Under the pieces are notes generated by a model that was given only the letters and a program-made list of their open reading frames with translations, was not told where the DNA came from and ran no database searches. A stretch of DNA of 64,000 bases from Cadophora sp. MPI-SDFR-AT-0126 (taxonomy: Eukaryota > Ascomycota > Leotiomycetes > Helotiales > Ploettnerulaceae). Both the position numbers and the translations under genes were made by a program. Location of the stretch: NCBI GenBank assembly GCA_020747065.1, contig JAGMVK010000012.1:744001-808000 (forward strand), written 5' to 3'. Shown one piece after another: positions 11,901-22,507 of the stretch; position 1 is the stretch's first letter; every line of letters starts with the position of its first letter.

Positions 11901-13285
11901 AGGTTTTGGGTCAGCTTTGAGGCCTCGAATTGATCAGGACGGAGCAGTCAAATTCGGGCCACCAAAAGACGTAGTTGGAGGTGACTTACAAAGACGGTCA
12001 CCGTCACATCCCTGTTGGTTGGAGTACCTTGAGATCGTCAGTTGAATTTTGGATGCATGTTTGAAGCACTTCTTCAAGGAATATAGACCTACAAGTAGAT
12101 TCCCCCGCTCTTCAGGGTCGCCTCTCTAATCAGTTCGACTCTGGTGTCTAATACAATCAGTGCCGAGCTTTCGGGCTTCATTTCGTAACTCACGAAGTTT
12201 TCGAAGTTCGTGGTGGCTTCCAGAGCTGTTGGACATTACCTCGCAACCATCGAGACCAGCACCGATCCCTGGAGCCCTAGGTGTGACTGCGAGATCTTAG
12301 TCAGGGGAACCATGTATTGACATGGACCAAGTACTTACAGAGCTCTTCACACGTTTCCGTGCCCAGACAAGAGCTAGACCATATCAGTAAGGAATCGAGA
12401 TACTGGCTCCGGTTGTTCTTGGACTCACTCCCTCGTAGATATCAAGGCATCTCCTATGCGGCACTAGAAAATAGGTCAGTAGCAATTCTCTGCCAAAGCA
12501 GCGCCGATCCACACCTTCTCCTGTCCAGCAATTTTGGTAATGCTACGAGGCAAGTAGAAATCCTCTACAACTCGTTCTCCCTTCCATGGCGAGAAGTATC
12601 TCATCTCGTAGTAATTTCCGTCACTGAAATAGTGAGTCAGTGCAAATCTCATCAATTGTGGTTGTTCGAGGCCTACTTGGCGAGTGCTAATTTCGGGCGG
12701 ATGAGCAGAACCTCTGTAAAATGTCAGTTTCTATCAGGTGGGACTCCTGAGCGACCCAAGAAGGGAACATACTCTTGTTATAGAACAAAACCCGGCAATT
12801 GTACAGAACGTTTCGGTGCTTGACGGGCTGTCAAGAAGTCAGTGACAGAAATCAAATGACAATGAGAGCACAAACCATGCCAATATCGATCAAGATGTCC
12901 TCACAAACTGGATTCTGGATGATCTCTGCGAGTGATTCCTGTTTTCATCAGCACCTTTTCGGGCAAGAAGAGCTGAAACTCACCCATGAATGCAGGCAAG
13001 TATCACTCTCTAAGAAGTCTGGGGACCATCAGCTACTTTCTATGTGGGCATTCTCTGCTTGAGCATGCTCACGGTCCAAACATCCGTATCCCGTGATCTC
13101 CAGTTCAGGGCCAATTCTCATTCTGCAATATATTTAGCGAGGCTTTTTCAACTCATGGCATCGACTCACGATGCTCCAGCGGCTTTGGCCTGCTTAATTG
13201 ATTCCAGGATCCGATCTCGGTTGCCAAACCAATCCAAAGCAAATTGATTCAGTGAACATGTCGAAACCGTAATGAGGTGCCCCAT
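8982..13285 (-). CDS. QNS1: Glutamine-dependent NAD+ synthetase, extremely intron-rich (about 32 exons)
   Basis: The enzyme makes NAD+ from nicotinic acid adenine dinucleotide, using ammonia released from glutamine; it is a housekeeping cytosolic enzyme. No long ORF marks it, but conserved pieces in correct order are joined by canonical GT-AG introns whose phases all agree. The start is [19 protein letters not shown] (exon 1, 13285-13170). The glutaminase (nitrilase-type) half shows its triad in context: Glu in [12 protein letters not shown], Lys in LIRPK, Cys in GTETCEEL. The synthetase half has the ATP-pyrophosphatase loop [11 protein letters not shown] (exon 11200-11167), [11 protein letters not shown] (exon near 10830-10670), [39 protein letters not shown] and [10 protein letters not shown]. 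The stop is the TAG at 8984-8982; the last about 35 residues are less certain. Exons range from about 15 to 170 nt. Family and completeness are certain; some individual junctions could move by a few bases. Confidence 0.93.
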
Positions 13286-13947
13286 CGCTGCGGAGTGACC
13301 TCTTTTCCTGCGAACATTCTTAGCTTCGACGACTCCGAGATCTGGCTAATCTATCCGCAGCGCCGGTAACGGAAATTCTGATAGCTTCGACAGTGATGTC
13401 CTTGGAGATTTTTAAGATCAGACATGGAATATTTGGAGAACACTCACACGAGATGTATTTTGCCTTGTAAGGTGCTTGTCACAAACTGGATGGAAATGGT
13501 GAGTTGTGGTTGGTTGGTGAACTGAGAAGAAGTCGAGAGACGGAAGTGGGAGCCCTTCGAAGCCCCGCGCTAGACTATATTGAGCCTAGTGTCAGATTCG
13601 ATCCATCATTGGATTAATGAATAAAGAGCGAATCATGGAAGGTGATTTGACTACTTAGGGACGTATGAATTCTGATTCACGCGCATATTCGTGGTTTCTA
13701 CCGACTAAACGATCTAAAGACCTCAATATTGAATCAAATCACGTGGACTACCATTGGACTGACGAAACGCCATCATCCAGTCCGAAGGACTCTGATATCC
13801 AGTCTACAAGATCACAGCCTAGACCAAATCCAAGACAAATGTTTATTACAGAACCACATCCTTAAACTTTGCGCCGTCGCTCCCAGTTCGCCATATAATC
13901 ATTCGCCTCAAAGCCTCACCAAATCCCATTCCTACCACTTCTTCCGT
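13286..13947. other. Promoter region of the NAD+ synthetase gene
   Basis: This lies upstream of the start at 13285 and downstream of the small Cys-rich gene. Short plus-strand frames at 13665-14148 overlap it but have no recognisable features. Confidence 0.5.
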
Positions 13948-14214
13948 CTATCTCCTTCCCTTCCTCTTAGTCTTGACTCCAACCTTATGCTGAATAACTC
14001 CACCACCTCCTCCAACAGGACCAGCATTATCCACAATATTGTTGCCTCTCCCTTCCGGCATAGCACAGTCTTCACAGTCCTCTCCCATGCGGATTGTCTG
14101 CCAGATGTGCTTCTTCTTGCAGGGTGTTTGGACAAGGCCGGCTTGTGAGCAATATTTTCCCAAGGCATAGGTGACGTGCTTGCAGTTGTATATGTGCGAA
14201 TACCAATAGCACAT
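13948..14214 (-). CDS. Small cysteine-rich fungal protein of unknown function
   Basis: This is an 88-residue frame starting at an ATG in good context (ACAAAATG) at 14214. It opens with MCYWYSHIYNCKHVTYALG, followed by KYCSQ, TPCKKKHIWQTI and EDCEDC. Regularly spaced Cys and His residues (C-x7-C-K-H, later C-x2-C) suggest a small metal-binding fold. The type resembles a group of short fungal orphan proteins that begin MCxW/Y and carry several Cys/His pairs; I know of no assigned role. The C-terminus is Gly-rich, then basic (KTKRKGRR). There is no signal peptide, so the protein is probably intracellular. An overlapping frame (14285-13932) on the same strand lacks the Cys pattern and is taken as a shadow. 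The main doubt is whether an upstream exon exists. Confidence 0.55.
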   Translation of the reverse strand: MCYWYSHIYNCKHVTYALGKYCSQAGLVQTPCKKKHIWQTIRMGEDCEDCAMPEGRGNNIVDNAGPVGGGGGVIQHKVGVKTKRKGRR

Positions 14215-15998
14215 TTTGTCGGTTTTTGGCTGTTGGCTGTGGGCTTGGGCGAGTTGTATGAGGGCGATAGGTGTGACTCGGTCACGGAAATTGGTTGAGG
14301 GAGCGTGGTGCCGAGATTGCTTGTGATATTAGTGATGTTTGTATCGAGGAATTGGAGCTTGAACGATGAGAAGGTGACCCAGCGTTCTGGAAGAAGGCTT
14401 CTTTGAGAGTCTTGTGTTGCTGATAGAGAGGCGTGACAGCACTATTCTTATGAGAATCTCCTTCCGCCTCATCTTCAAGTGATCGTTGCCCGGATGGACA
14501 CTCAGCGTGGCGTAGATATGTGGAAAGCCATTTTTGCGTCCACGGCAACGTTTCAGAAGCCCAATATCACCTATGATAGCGTAGCCCCGATCTCCGGGAC
14601 AGATTGAGTTGGATCCAGTGGTAGTCCAATGGACCATTTTACCTGCTCAGAACGCAAGCTTGTTTGCCCTGCCGCCAGATTCGATTGTTGAGATAAGAAT
14701 GAGGCTCCCGTGTAACCAACGGACCATCAATTATTATCTTCCACGTTTTGTTGGGATAAACAATAAGGATGAGTCCTGGTAAAGAAGCACAAGGAGGAAA
14801 CCATTGGCTATTCTTCCTTCTCATGCTGAATTCTGCAAGGCAAGCTGGCTGCTGTCTGGATAGTCCCGTGGCAGTAGGGCTGCATGGAACAGCGATTGGG
14901 AAGCAACGGAACATTGAACTATATCAACGCACGGCAGCTCGCCTGGTACATGAATTTTGAAACGCAGAGAGATGAATATAGCTCTTTGAGATGCAAACAA
15001 AATGTCTCTCGTCCGCCTTGATGGCGGAAATTCCACGTGTGACAGATACGTCTTGGTTTGTACCACCGAAACATGACTCAATTCGACCTAATCTCGCTCC
15101 CAAATCCAATCTCACTACCTCGTGGCAGCCGCAACCACTTGGCCGGGGCCCATGTGCCTTACTGCTGTCAGAAACGCTGCATAGAATGCCATGGTATATT
15201 CGATCTTCTTGACGACTTCCAGAGGGGCAGCCAGATGCAGAAGCTTTCCAATCTATCCGGCTGCGTGGAATCGGGCACCTGCCGTTGTTTCACGACCTTA
15301 AGGTTCTCACCGCTGTCACAAATAGGTGGTGTGCAGGCCAAGCGAAAGAATACAGATTGCAACACACAACGGGAAGGGGAAGCGTGCATGTTTGAAGGAC
15401 GATAGCATTGGTCTTGGTGGATGATGAGTTGGCAGAATTGTTAGGGCAAATCGAAGGTCGTAACGCGGGAAGGGCTGCTTCTTATGTCCCTGCCAAGACC
15501 GAAATGCCTGGAGTTTAGCGATTGGTAGGTGGCAGTCACCAATGAGGTGCCCTAACTCGCCCGGATAGGGGATCCAAATAGGGGCTATAGCACTAAACTT
15601 AGCCAAGCGAGAGGACCTGCGAGCTGTCTATCCTAAGAACTGCATGCCCAACATCGTGCGTCACGACCACCTTGCAAGAGATAAATGGTTCATTGTATCC
15701 ATTGTATTCATTGCCTTGGAATCTTCTTCTACTCTGTACAACATGTGATGAGAGCTTGCATCGAAGGTAGAAACAGTGAGCAAGTCACGACGCGCTTCGT
15801 ACAAGAAATGAGTGTCAATGACGGTGCCCTAGGGCATGCCTCACGAGGAGATAACATCCCAAAGGAATCACTAACCTCCTTCCTCGATAAGCCGATGGAA
15901 ATGTCAATGTAGAACGGAAAGGGAAAGAGGAACCCAAAGACGCCAAACTAATAACCCCTCTAGAAAAACATTCAAATCTCAAAAAGTCCTACACAAAC
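14215..15998. other. Gene-sparse stretch with only doubtful short frames
   Basis: Minus-strand frames at 14282-14637 and 14639-14914 and a plus-strand frame at 15058-15405 (with CCQKRCIECHGIFDLLDD) are open, but I recognise no domain and found no splice chain joining them. A short coding gene at 15058-15405 is possible but unsupported. Confidence 0.35.
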
Positions 15999-18650
15999 CT
16001 ACGCATAGCCATCTGTCCTAAACTTCTGCTCGATCTGCTCTGCGGGAACCATACGACCAGTCCAATTGTAAAAGTCAGCTTGCATCTGCACCCACTTATG
16101 CTCACGATATTTCGACTCCAAGAATTCCAATCTGATGCAGTCTTCGGGAGACCATACTACATTTGGGTGAAGCTTGGCTCGGGAGTAATTTCCTCGGTTG
16201 ACTCCATTTGAGTTGTTGCTTGAGTTGAAGCCTCCTCCGTTGTTGCCGTTGTTGGAATTTGAGTTTGAGTTGTTGTTGCCTTGACCCCATGAATTTCCTC
16301 CATTTCCAGAAGCTTGATTTGTGTTGTTGGGAAGGTTGCAAGAGTTTCCAGCGTTGTTTGGATTGTTTCCTTGACCCTTTGAACTTCCGCCGTTTTGGCT
16401 TGCATTTTTGGGCTTGTTCCAAGAGTCATTGTTGTTGGAGCTGAAGTTGCCTTGACCCCATGAGTTCCCTCCATTTCCAGATTTTTGGCTTCCATTGCCG
16501 GATTTATTCCAGGAGTCTGCATCACCGCCATTTTGCAATTGACTCCAACTCATTCCGGTGTTGTTGTTGGTAGGGATATCGAGGGCTGACTCAGTAACAG
16601 TAAACCATCCGTCGCCCGCCGGAGCAGAAGTGGAGGGATTATTCCCAGAATTAGACGCACCACCATTGCCGGAATCATTCTGGAGATCAGGTTGAGCCCA
16701 GGGGTCTCTCGCCGGCTCGTTGCCAGTATTTTCATTTGAGGGATCGACGGTTTCCCAGTCTTTCTTCGGGGCATCCCATCCACTTCCTGAAGTCTGAGCA
16801 TTCTCGGTATTTGCAAGGCCTCCTGAGGCTTGAGCTCCGGTAGTATCCGGGAAAGAGGTATCGCCACTTTCATCCCAGGAGCCAACTCCATCTGCTGCAG
16901 TATTGGCAGACTTGTAAGGAATATAGCCTGTGGGGTTTGACTCGGTGATCGGGCCGAAGATGTCACTCTGCTTGTCCTGCTTTTTGTCTTTGTTCTTGTT
17001 CTTTTGTTTCTTTCCCCCGCCGTTATTCTTGTTTTGGTTCTGTTGATTGGCCTCGTTTCCGCTGTTGTCATTACAAGTTTTGTTGGCGTCCTCGTTGCCC
17101 GCCCCAATATTTCCGGCATCAACCCAACCTTGAGTTCCAGAATCTCCGTTAGTATTGTTGTTACTGTTGCCCCAGCTGGAGTTTCCAGCATCGCCCCAAC
17201 CTTGGTTTCCAGTATCTCCTGTGGTGGTGTTATTATTGTTTTCCCAGCTGGAGTTTGCATTGTCTCCTCCAGAGGCATCAGCATTCGTATTCGAACCATT
17301 GTTTTCCCAGCTGGATTTCTCGGCACGAGGCTTGGAATTGCTGTTATCATTGGTGCCCCAGCCATTGTCTGCTGCGCCAGAATGATCTCCAGTAGTATTG
17401 GATGTGTCGGGTGCTCCCCAGCCTTGATTGTCTGTATTGCCAGAATTTCCCAGATGATTATTAGCATCATTATTGTTCCAGTCACCAAAGCCTCCCAGAA
17501 GCTCATCTCCTCCGCTGGTATTCTGCTTGTCTCCGCTCGAGGTTTCGTTTTTCTTCTCGGTTGCAGTGTTACCGCTCTCTTCTAGGGTTTTGCAGCGGGC
17601 TTTACAAAGACCTGAATTGATCCCCAATTCCGAAGCAATCTCCTTCCAGGACCTATTCCGAGACTTCAAATCCTTGAGCTTGGCATCTTCTTCAGTAGTC
17701 CAGTCGTGAGTGTTTTTACCCTTTCCGTCTTGGTTCTTCTTCTCAACCACGTCACTCTTTGATGTTGACTCCTTTCCCTTCTCAGCAGACTTATCTTCTG
17801 GCTTGCCTTTCTCCTGAATCTCATCCTTATTTCCTCCATTGCCCTTTTCCTTCTGCTTATCTTTCTCTTTGTTATTAGTCTTCTCCTTCCCATTATCCTT
17901 CGCCTTCTCTCCATCCTTCCCCTTCCCCTTGGTGCCTTCGCCTTCCTTGTCTTGCTTTCCATCGTCGTCTTTCTTGTCTTTCTTGTCCTTTTCCACACCC
18001 TGTAACTTCCTAGCTCGGCGCTTCAAGGTCTTCGCCCACTTCTTGGAGAGCCACAATGGACCCCCGACCACAAGCAGTACAATCAGGAGTACACTTCTCG
18101 CATGCATACTCGCCACGACCCTTGTGAAATTCATCCATTAGCCAGCTTGCGCCACGTCCACAGGTATCACACTCCATTCCGCCGTATTTTTCGTGCATGT
18201 GCTTCTCCCAAGTACAGTCCTCATTGCACACTGGGCAATCAGGTGCGCACTTGGCGGCAGACTTCTCGGGCTCGGGTTGACAATCAATACAAACAGCCTG
18301 CACCTCCTCAGACTTCTTGATATTCGGTGGAGAGACCTTTGTCTTCTTCTTGGTAAGCTTCCCAGGAGCAGGTGGGGTAGGGCTGGGAGGTTCTTCGTCA
18401 TCCTGATTTTGTGTCAGTAATTCATACGACTGCTTTTTGTGACTCTTAGAGCTAAGCTCAAAGAGGGTGCAGGAGAATATACCGTGTCGTCGTCCAGGCT
18501 TTTGTGGCTACTCTTGCTGGAAATTCGGTTTCCCAGGCTAGACGTGGTGCTGAGCGAAAGCAACGAGCCACCCATCACCCAATTGGTGAAGGAGACCTCG
18601 ACTTTATGAGCCTTCTTTGGCGTAGCTCCTTTCCGACGTGAAGTTGACAT
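15999..18650 (-). CDS. Cys-rich zinc-binding / Myb-like protein with long Asn-Gly-Ser-Trp low-complexity region
   Basis: Three exons are proposed: 18650-18483, 18402 to about 18056, and about 18000-15999, for roughly 840 residues. Exon 1 is basic and Ser-rich. Exon 2 has paired cysteines typical of zinc ribbons or LIM-like folds (CIDC, CPVCNEDC, MECDTCGRG, YACEKCTPDCTACGRG) with WEKHMHEKYGG between them. Exon 3 starts with a Lys/Asp/Glu-rich stretch, then a Myb/SANT-like helix set (WTTEEDAKLKDL with RSWKEIASELG, near 17700-17600). About 400 residues of N/G/S/W/Q repeats follow (NSWGQGN, SSWENN, NQGWGD), and a second Myb-like segment, WSPEDCIRLEFLESKY, closes the protein. The order Cys-rich, charged, Myb-like suggests a nuclear protein; the middle is prion-like in composition. 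The intron 2 donor (GTGGCT) is weak and the junction is approximate. An ATG at 18134 opens a longer frame but would discard the Cys-rich exon. Confidence 0.72.
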
Positions 18651-20434
18651 GTCTGCGATACAGGTGTACTGAGCGCGTTTGTGCGGGATTTAGCGTTTGT
18701 ATTGATGTGAGAGAAAGAGAGTAAGTAGCGCAGCACGCGCGCAGCACGCGGTGTGCGAATGATTAGAAAGGTGATAGATGAGCAAGATATGCTTGAATTG
18801 GTGTGTGGAGTTAGGTCGTTCACACTATTGATCGCCCTTGCGTGAGATGACGGCGACGCTCGTGAGGGGTGATGTGGCCGAGGTTGGCGTGAACGCGTCC
18901 TAGTGATGCAATCGCGACAATGTAACGGAGATTCGAGAGGTGCGCCAATTGTGGGTGCTATTGCGAGAGCGAAGTAGTCAAAGGGAAAGTAGAGATTGTG
19001 GTGATGCGACTGTTGATTGAACGACAGAAAGTTACGTAGTGATTTCGATGTTGACTTTCAGAAGCCATAAGATAAGCGAGACGAGTTCACGTTTGATGGT
19101 AGACAGCAATGATATACGTGAGTGCTCTTCTGTGTAATTAGGTTTCACCTTTTGAGTTGATTCAGGGATTGCGAGACTTTTCAGAGTACCCGATACGAAA
19201 CCTAGGTAACGACTAATGCCGCGATGAATTTGAACTGCAATAATCACTGGCTGGTAGTGGGAGACTGGGAATCTTGCTGACATCCAATGGAATATTTCCA
19301 GACCCGAATTTCTAAGGAATTTTTCCAAGGCTCTGACGATTTCGCGGCCATCAAAGCACATTTTACTTGATTCTTTCTGAAGTGTGATACACATCGGTGA
19401 TGCTTGAATTCACAGCGTCAAATGGAGAGTTTTAAAGGAGTGGGATTCCCCTCACCTGGAAAATCTTATGTCCTGCATGCAGCGCGGAATACGGCAAAAG
19501 AAAAAGCTCTCCCCGAATCGCTACTCATAGAAGCAAATAGAAGAGCAATTTAATCACAGATCTTGAGTTATGCACAGCAAATTTCCATCCCAGATAAGTG
19601 AGAGCTGGTCGTTGAGGAAGGCAGTCAGACACCGCAGCATTCCTGCAAATCTTCAACATGAACATTCATCCAGGTACACAAGTGGATCGGTACAACTCGA
19701 ATGGCTTTCGGATTATGCCATGCCACCCGCCAATAGAAGGCACTCAGTCTAAACCTCTTCGATCCAATTTCGCTGGGTCCGAATCCCCTCACTTGACAGG
19801 TTGCCACGCGTCCAGCAATATCTGGGTAGCACCATAGTTCAGCATAAGCTTTTTGGCAGCCGCTGAAATAATGCTTGTTTGGTTTCGGGATCTAGGATAC
19901 GAATCTTGTACTACCAATATGTCTAATAATGGCTATCGGAAACATCAGCCGATGATCCTGGACTTCAGCCTTATTGCGTAGCTTCCCAAATACGGGATGC
20001 GGAGCGCAGCGGGAAAACGTACTAAAAAAACCGCAGCGTCGAAATGAAGGAAGGAGAAACATGTTTTATTTCACCAGTACTGGGAGGATAACTACCTTGC
20101 TCTTTGAGGCTAGGGGAGGATGGGCGTTCGAGTTGGCACAACTGTACAGCGAAGCTTCTGACTAAATAAGTACCTTTCGAACGAACAGTCAGGTTTGAGC
20201 TGAATATTCACGAGATCCGTACTACTTGAGTCATCCTCCGTAATCTCGGATGAACATCTTCCCTTCGTGGGAACCGAGGACTTGGATCTGGTTTTGCCTA
20301 GCCAAGAGATATAAATACGTTGGACTCCTCTTTCCTCTGCAGCCTGCCACGACCTGACAGAAGTCGAAGAACAAACATTTCATTCATATATGCGACAATA
20401 TATAACCCTCCCAGTAAAAAATACATCTACAAAA
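18651..20434. other. Intergenic; one weak 120-codon frame
   Basis: This contains the promoter of the Myb-like gene (reading left) and of the small secreted protein gene (reading right). A minus-strand frame at 19394-19032 (containing MCFDGREIVRALEKFLRN) is protein-like but has no recognised domain, and I do not call it. Confidence 0.4.
20309..20317 (+). promoter_or_regulatory. TATA-like box of the small secreted protein gene
   Basis: ATATAAATA lies about 118 nt upstream of the ATG at 20435 and is followed by a pyrimidine-rich stretch (20325-20345), the usual layout of a strong fungal promoter. Confidence 0.5.
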
Positions 20435-20904
20435 ATGTCAATCGTCCAGTTCAGCCTCTTTGTACTGGCAATACTTAAGTAATTGCCATCGAATACGTAT
20501 CAACACATTGCTAATCCAAAGAAGCCAATATGCTGTAGCATCTCCAGCACAGATCACTTCAGCGCCAGAATATCATCCACACAGCACGTTATCTTGCTAC
20601 TCTTACACACAAACAGTTCCATACACGGGCATAGGTCCATTCCCACCCTTTCTTTCCCAGCCTTCTTCGAAGCTAAAAAGTCGCAGTCCACTGTCCAAAA
20701 ATGTCAGTCTGTGGACCACATGCAAACTGCATCCTCCAGGCGAAGTCCTTCATCGAGGCTCCATGTGCAAATGAGAAGTGTCCGAGCACTCCAACAGTCA
20801 CTGTCACTGCACCACCGATATGCCCGACTTGTCAAGTGGGATGTGCCACTAGGGTTATGTTGGAGACTATCACCACTGGCTGTCCTACTGCGAGCTCATA
20901 TTGA
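20435..20904 (+). CDS. Small secreted cysteine-rich protein (effector-like)
   Basis: Three exons (20435-20478, 20525-20634, 20687-20904) encode 123 residues. The first exon and the start of the second form a signal peptide (MSIVQFSLFVLAIL, cleavage probably after AVA or a few residues later). The mature part begins with a Ser/Thr/Pro-rich stretch, then has about ten cysteines: LSCYSY, VHCPK, SVCGPHANC, APCANEKC, PICPTCQVGC and a late TTGC. Intron 1 has a clear branch point (GCTAAT) and both introns keep phase. Without splicing, neither the signal peptide nor the cysteine frame is continuous. Small size, secretion and high Cys content fit apoplastic effector-like or cell-wall proteins of plant-associated fungi, but I recognise no family. 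The strong TATA box suggests regulated high expression. Confidence 0.65.
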
Positions 20905-21648
20905 GTGTGTATGTAGTGTTTGAGAGTATGACGTGCTGAGATGCTGGAGGACTCGGAACGAGGCGTGACTGATGAGAATTTGTGAGAAGTCAATGATTGG
21001 AGTAATGAAAGAACTGTCCCAAACAAAACACAAATTTTCAAGTTTACTTCAGACTCTGGATAATGGAGTCTCAGATATGAGTATTGACTCGTATGGATCT
21101 CTTGCTGCATCATCGGTTGACAGCTCAGCGGCGCCATGATCCAGCGCTTGATAATGATCTATGGGTAAATGTACTAAAACAACTGAGAGAAACAGGAAGT
21201 ATTTTGCTCAAAAAAGAAGGACGAAGAAGAAGATCGATGCAATTTGAGTAACTAAAACAACTTCATTGACTTTACTTTTATGGATGAAATCTGACGGAAT
21301 AATTGAAGCTAAAGACACATATCCAGAATTGATGGGCCCGGGGGGGGGCCATTTTAAGTGAATCTTTCGCCACTTTCTTCGAAATAAACAGACAATATAG
21401 AATGAAATGAGGTAAGGGCTTTACGCCACCAGATCTGACAATATACTTACTAACGAGCTGGTGGTGATGTCGTGAGGGTAAATCGAAGTGACCAGACAGT
21501 TCAGGTTTGGCCGGTGTCCACGTGACCTTAGCCCCACTCCGCACTAAAGCATTTTCATAAAATCCCCCGCGGACGGTTCCAAAACTCCAACGACACACGC
21601 AAATCCTCACCATTAGAAGCTCAAGAATTCTACTGGAAGACTGTCATC
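20905..21648. other. Promoter region of the ribosomal protein gene
   Basis: This is non-coding spacer, with a run of nine or more G residues near 21340. Only antisense short frames occur. Confidence 0.5.
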
Positions 21649-22507
21649 ATGTCGAAAATCACAGTCGGTACGTCAAGATAATACTCCATGCTCTGCGCCT
21701 GTTCGCACAGGTCCCTCATCTTGTTGCGCGCCGTCACTGACAATTTTGCCACAGCCGGAGTGCGTACCAACGTCCAACAACTCCTTGAGTACTCCCTCGA
21801 GACCAAGAAGAGAAACTTTCTCGAGACCGTCGAGCTTCAAATCGGCCTCAAGAATTATGACCCTCAACGTGACAAGCGTTTCTCTGGAACTATCCGTCTC
21901 CCAGTCGTCCCCCGCCCCGGCATGACCATCTGGTACGTTCAAATCGAATACATACATGATGGGGAAAATATATCAGGAGCAAGGAACTGACGGTTGAATA
22001 GCATTCTCGGTGACCAGCATGATATTGATCGTGCGAAGCACGGTGGTGTCGACGCCATGTCCGCTGATGACTTGAAGAAGCTCAACAAGAACAAGAAGCT
22101 CATCAAGAAGCTTGCTCGCAAGTACGATGCCTTTGTCGCTTCCGATACCCTCATCAAGCAAATCCCACGTCTCTTGGGCCCCGGTCTTTCCAAGGGTATG
22201 TTTGGCACTTCCTCCATCTGCGACGCAAGCTAATTATTCTGCAGCTGGTAAATTCCCAACCCCAGTCTCTCACAACGAGGATCTCAGTGCCAAGATCAAC
22301 GAAGTCAAGTCCACCATCAAGTTTCAATTGAAGAAGGTCTTGTGCATGGGTGTCGCTGTCGGAAACGTCGGAATGACTGAGGATCAATTGATTTCCAACA
22401 TCATGTTGGCCATCAACTACCTTGTCTCTTTATTGAAGAAGGGATGGCAAAACGTTGGCAGCTTGACGATCAAGGCTTCTATGTCTCCTCCCAAGCGTGT
22501 CTACTAG
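21649..22507 (+). CDS. RPL1: Cytosolic large-subunit ribosomal protein uL1 (L10a / yeast Rpl1)
   Basis: Four exons (21649-21667, 21755-21932, 22002-22195, 22245-22507) give exactly 217 residues, the normal length for eukaryotic L10a. uL1 forms the mobile L1 stalk that guides deacylated tRNA out of the E site. Recognised segments are [69 protein letters not shown] and the C-terminal MSPPKRVY. The 19-nt first exon right after the ATG, followed by an early intron, is typical of ribosomal protein genes in ascomycetes and decides the start. All junctions are GT-AG and the phases agree. Nothing is unusual, and it serves as a solid reference point for gene structure in this window. Confidence 0.97.

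Noticed and set aside
16550..17506. 318-codon minus-strand frame and the 193-codon plus-strand frame at 17004-17585 inside the Myb-like gene
   Set aside because: They are shadows created by the low-complexity Asn/Gly/Ser codons of the real frame; composition is repetitive and no domain is present.
15999..18134. Taking the ATG at 18134 as the start of the Myb-like protein (711 residues)
   Set aside because: It would ignore the upstream Cys-rich exon, whose paired cysteines continue up to the proposed intron; the hydrophobic start (SVLLIVLLVV) is the Cys-rich exon read in another frame.
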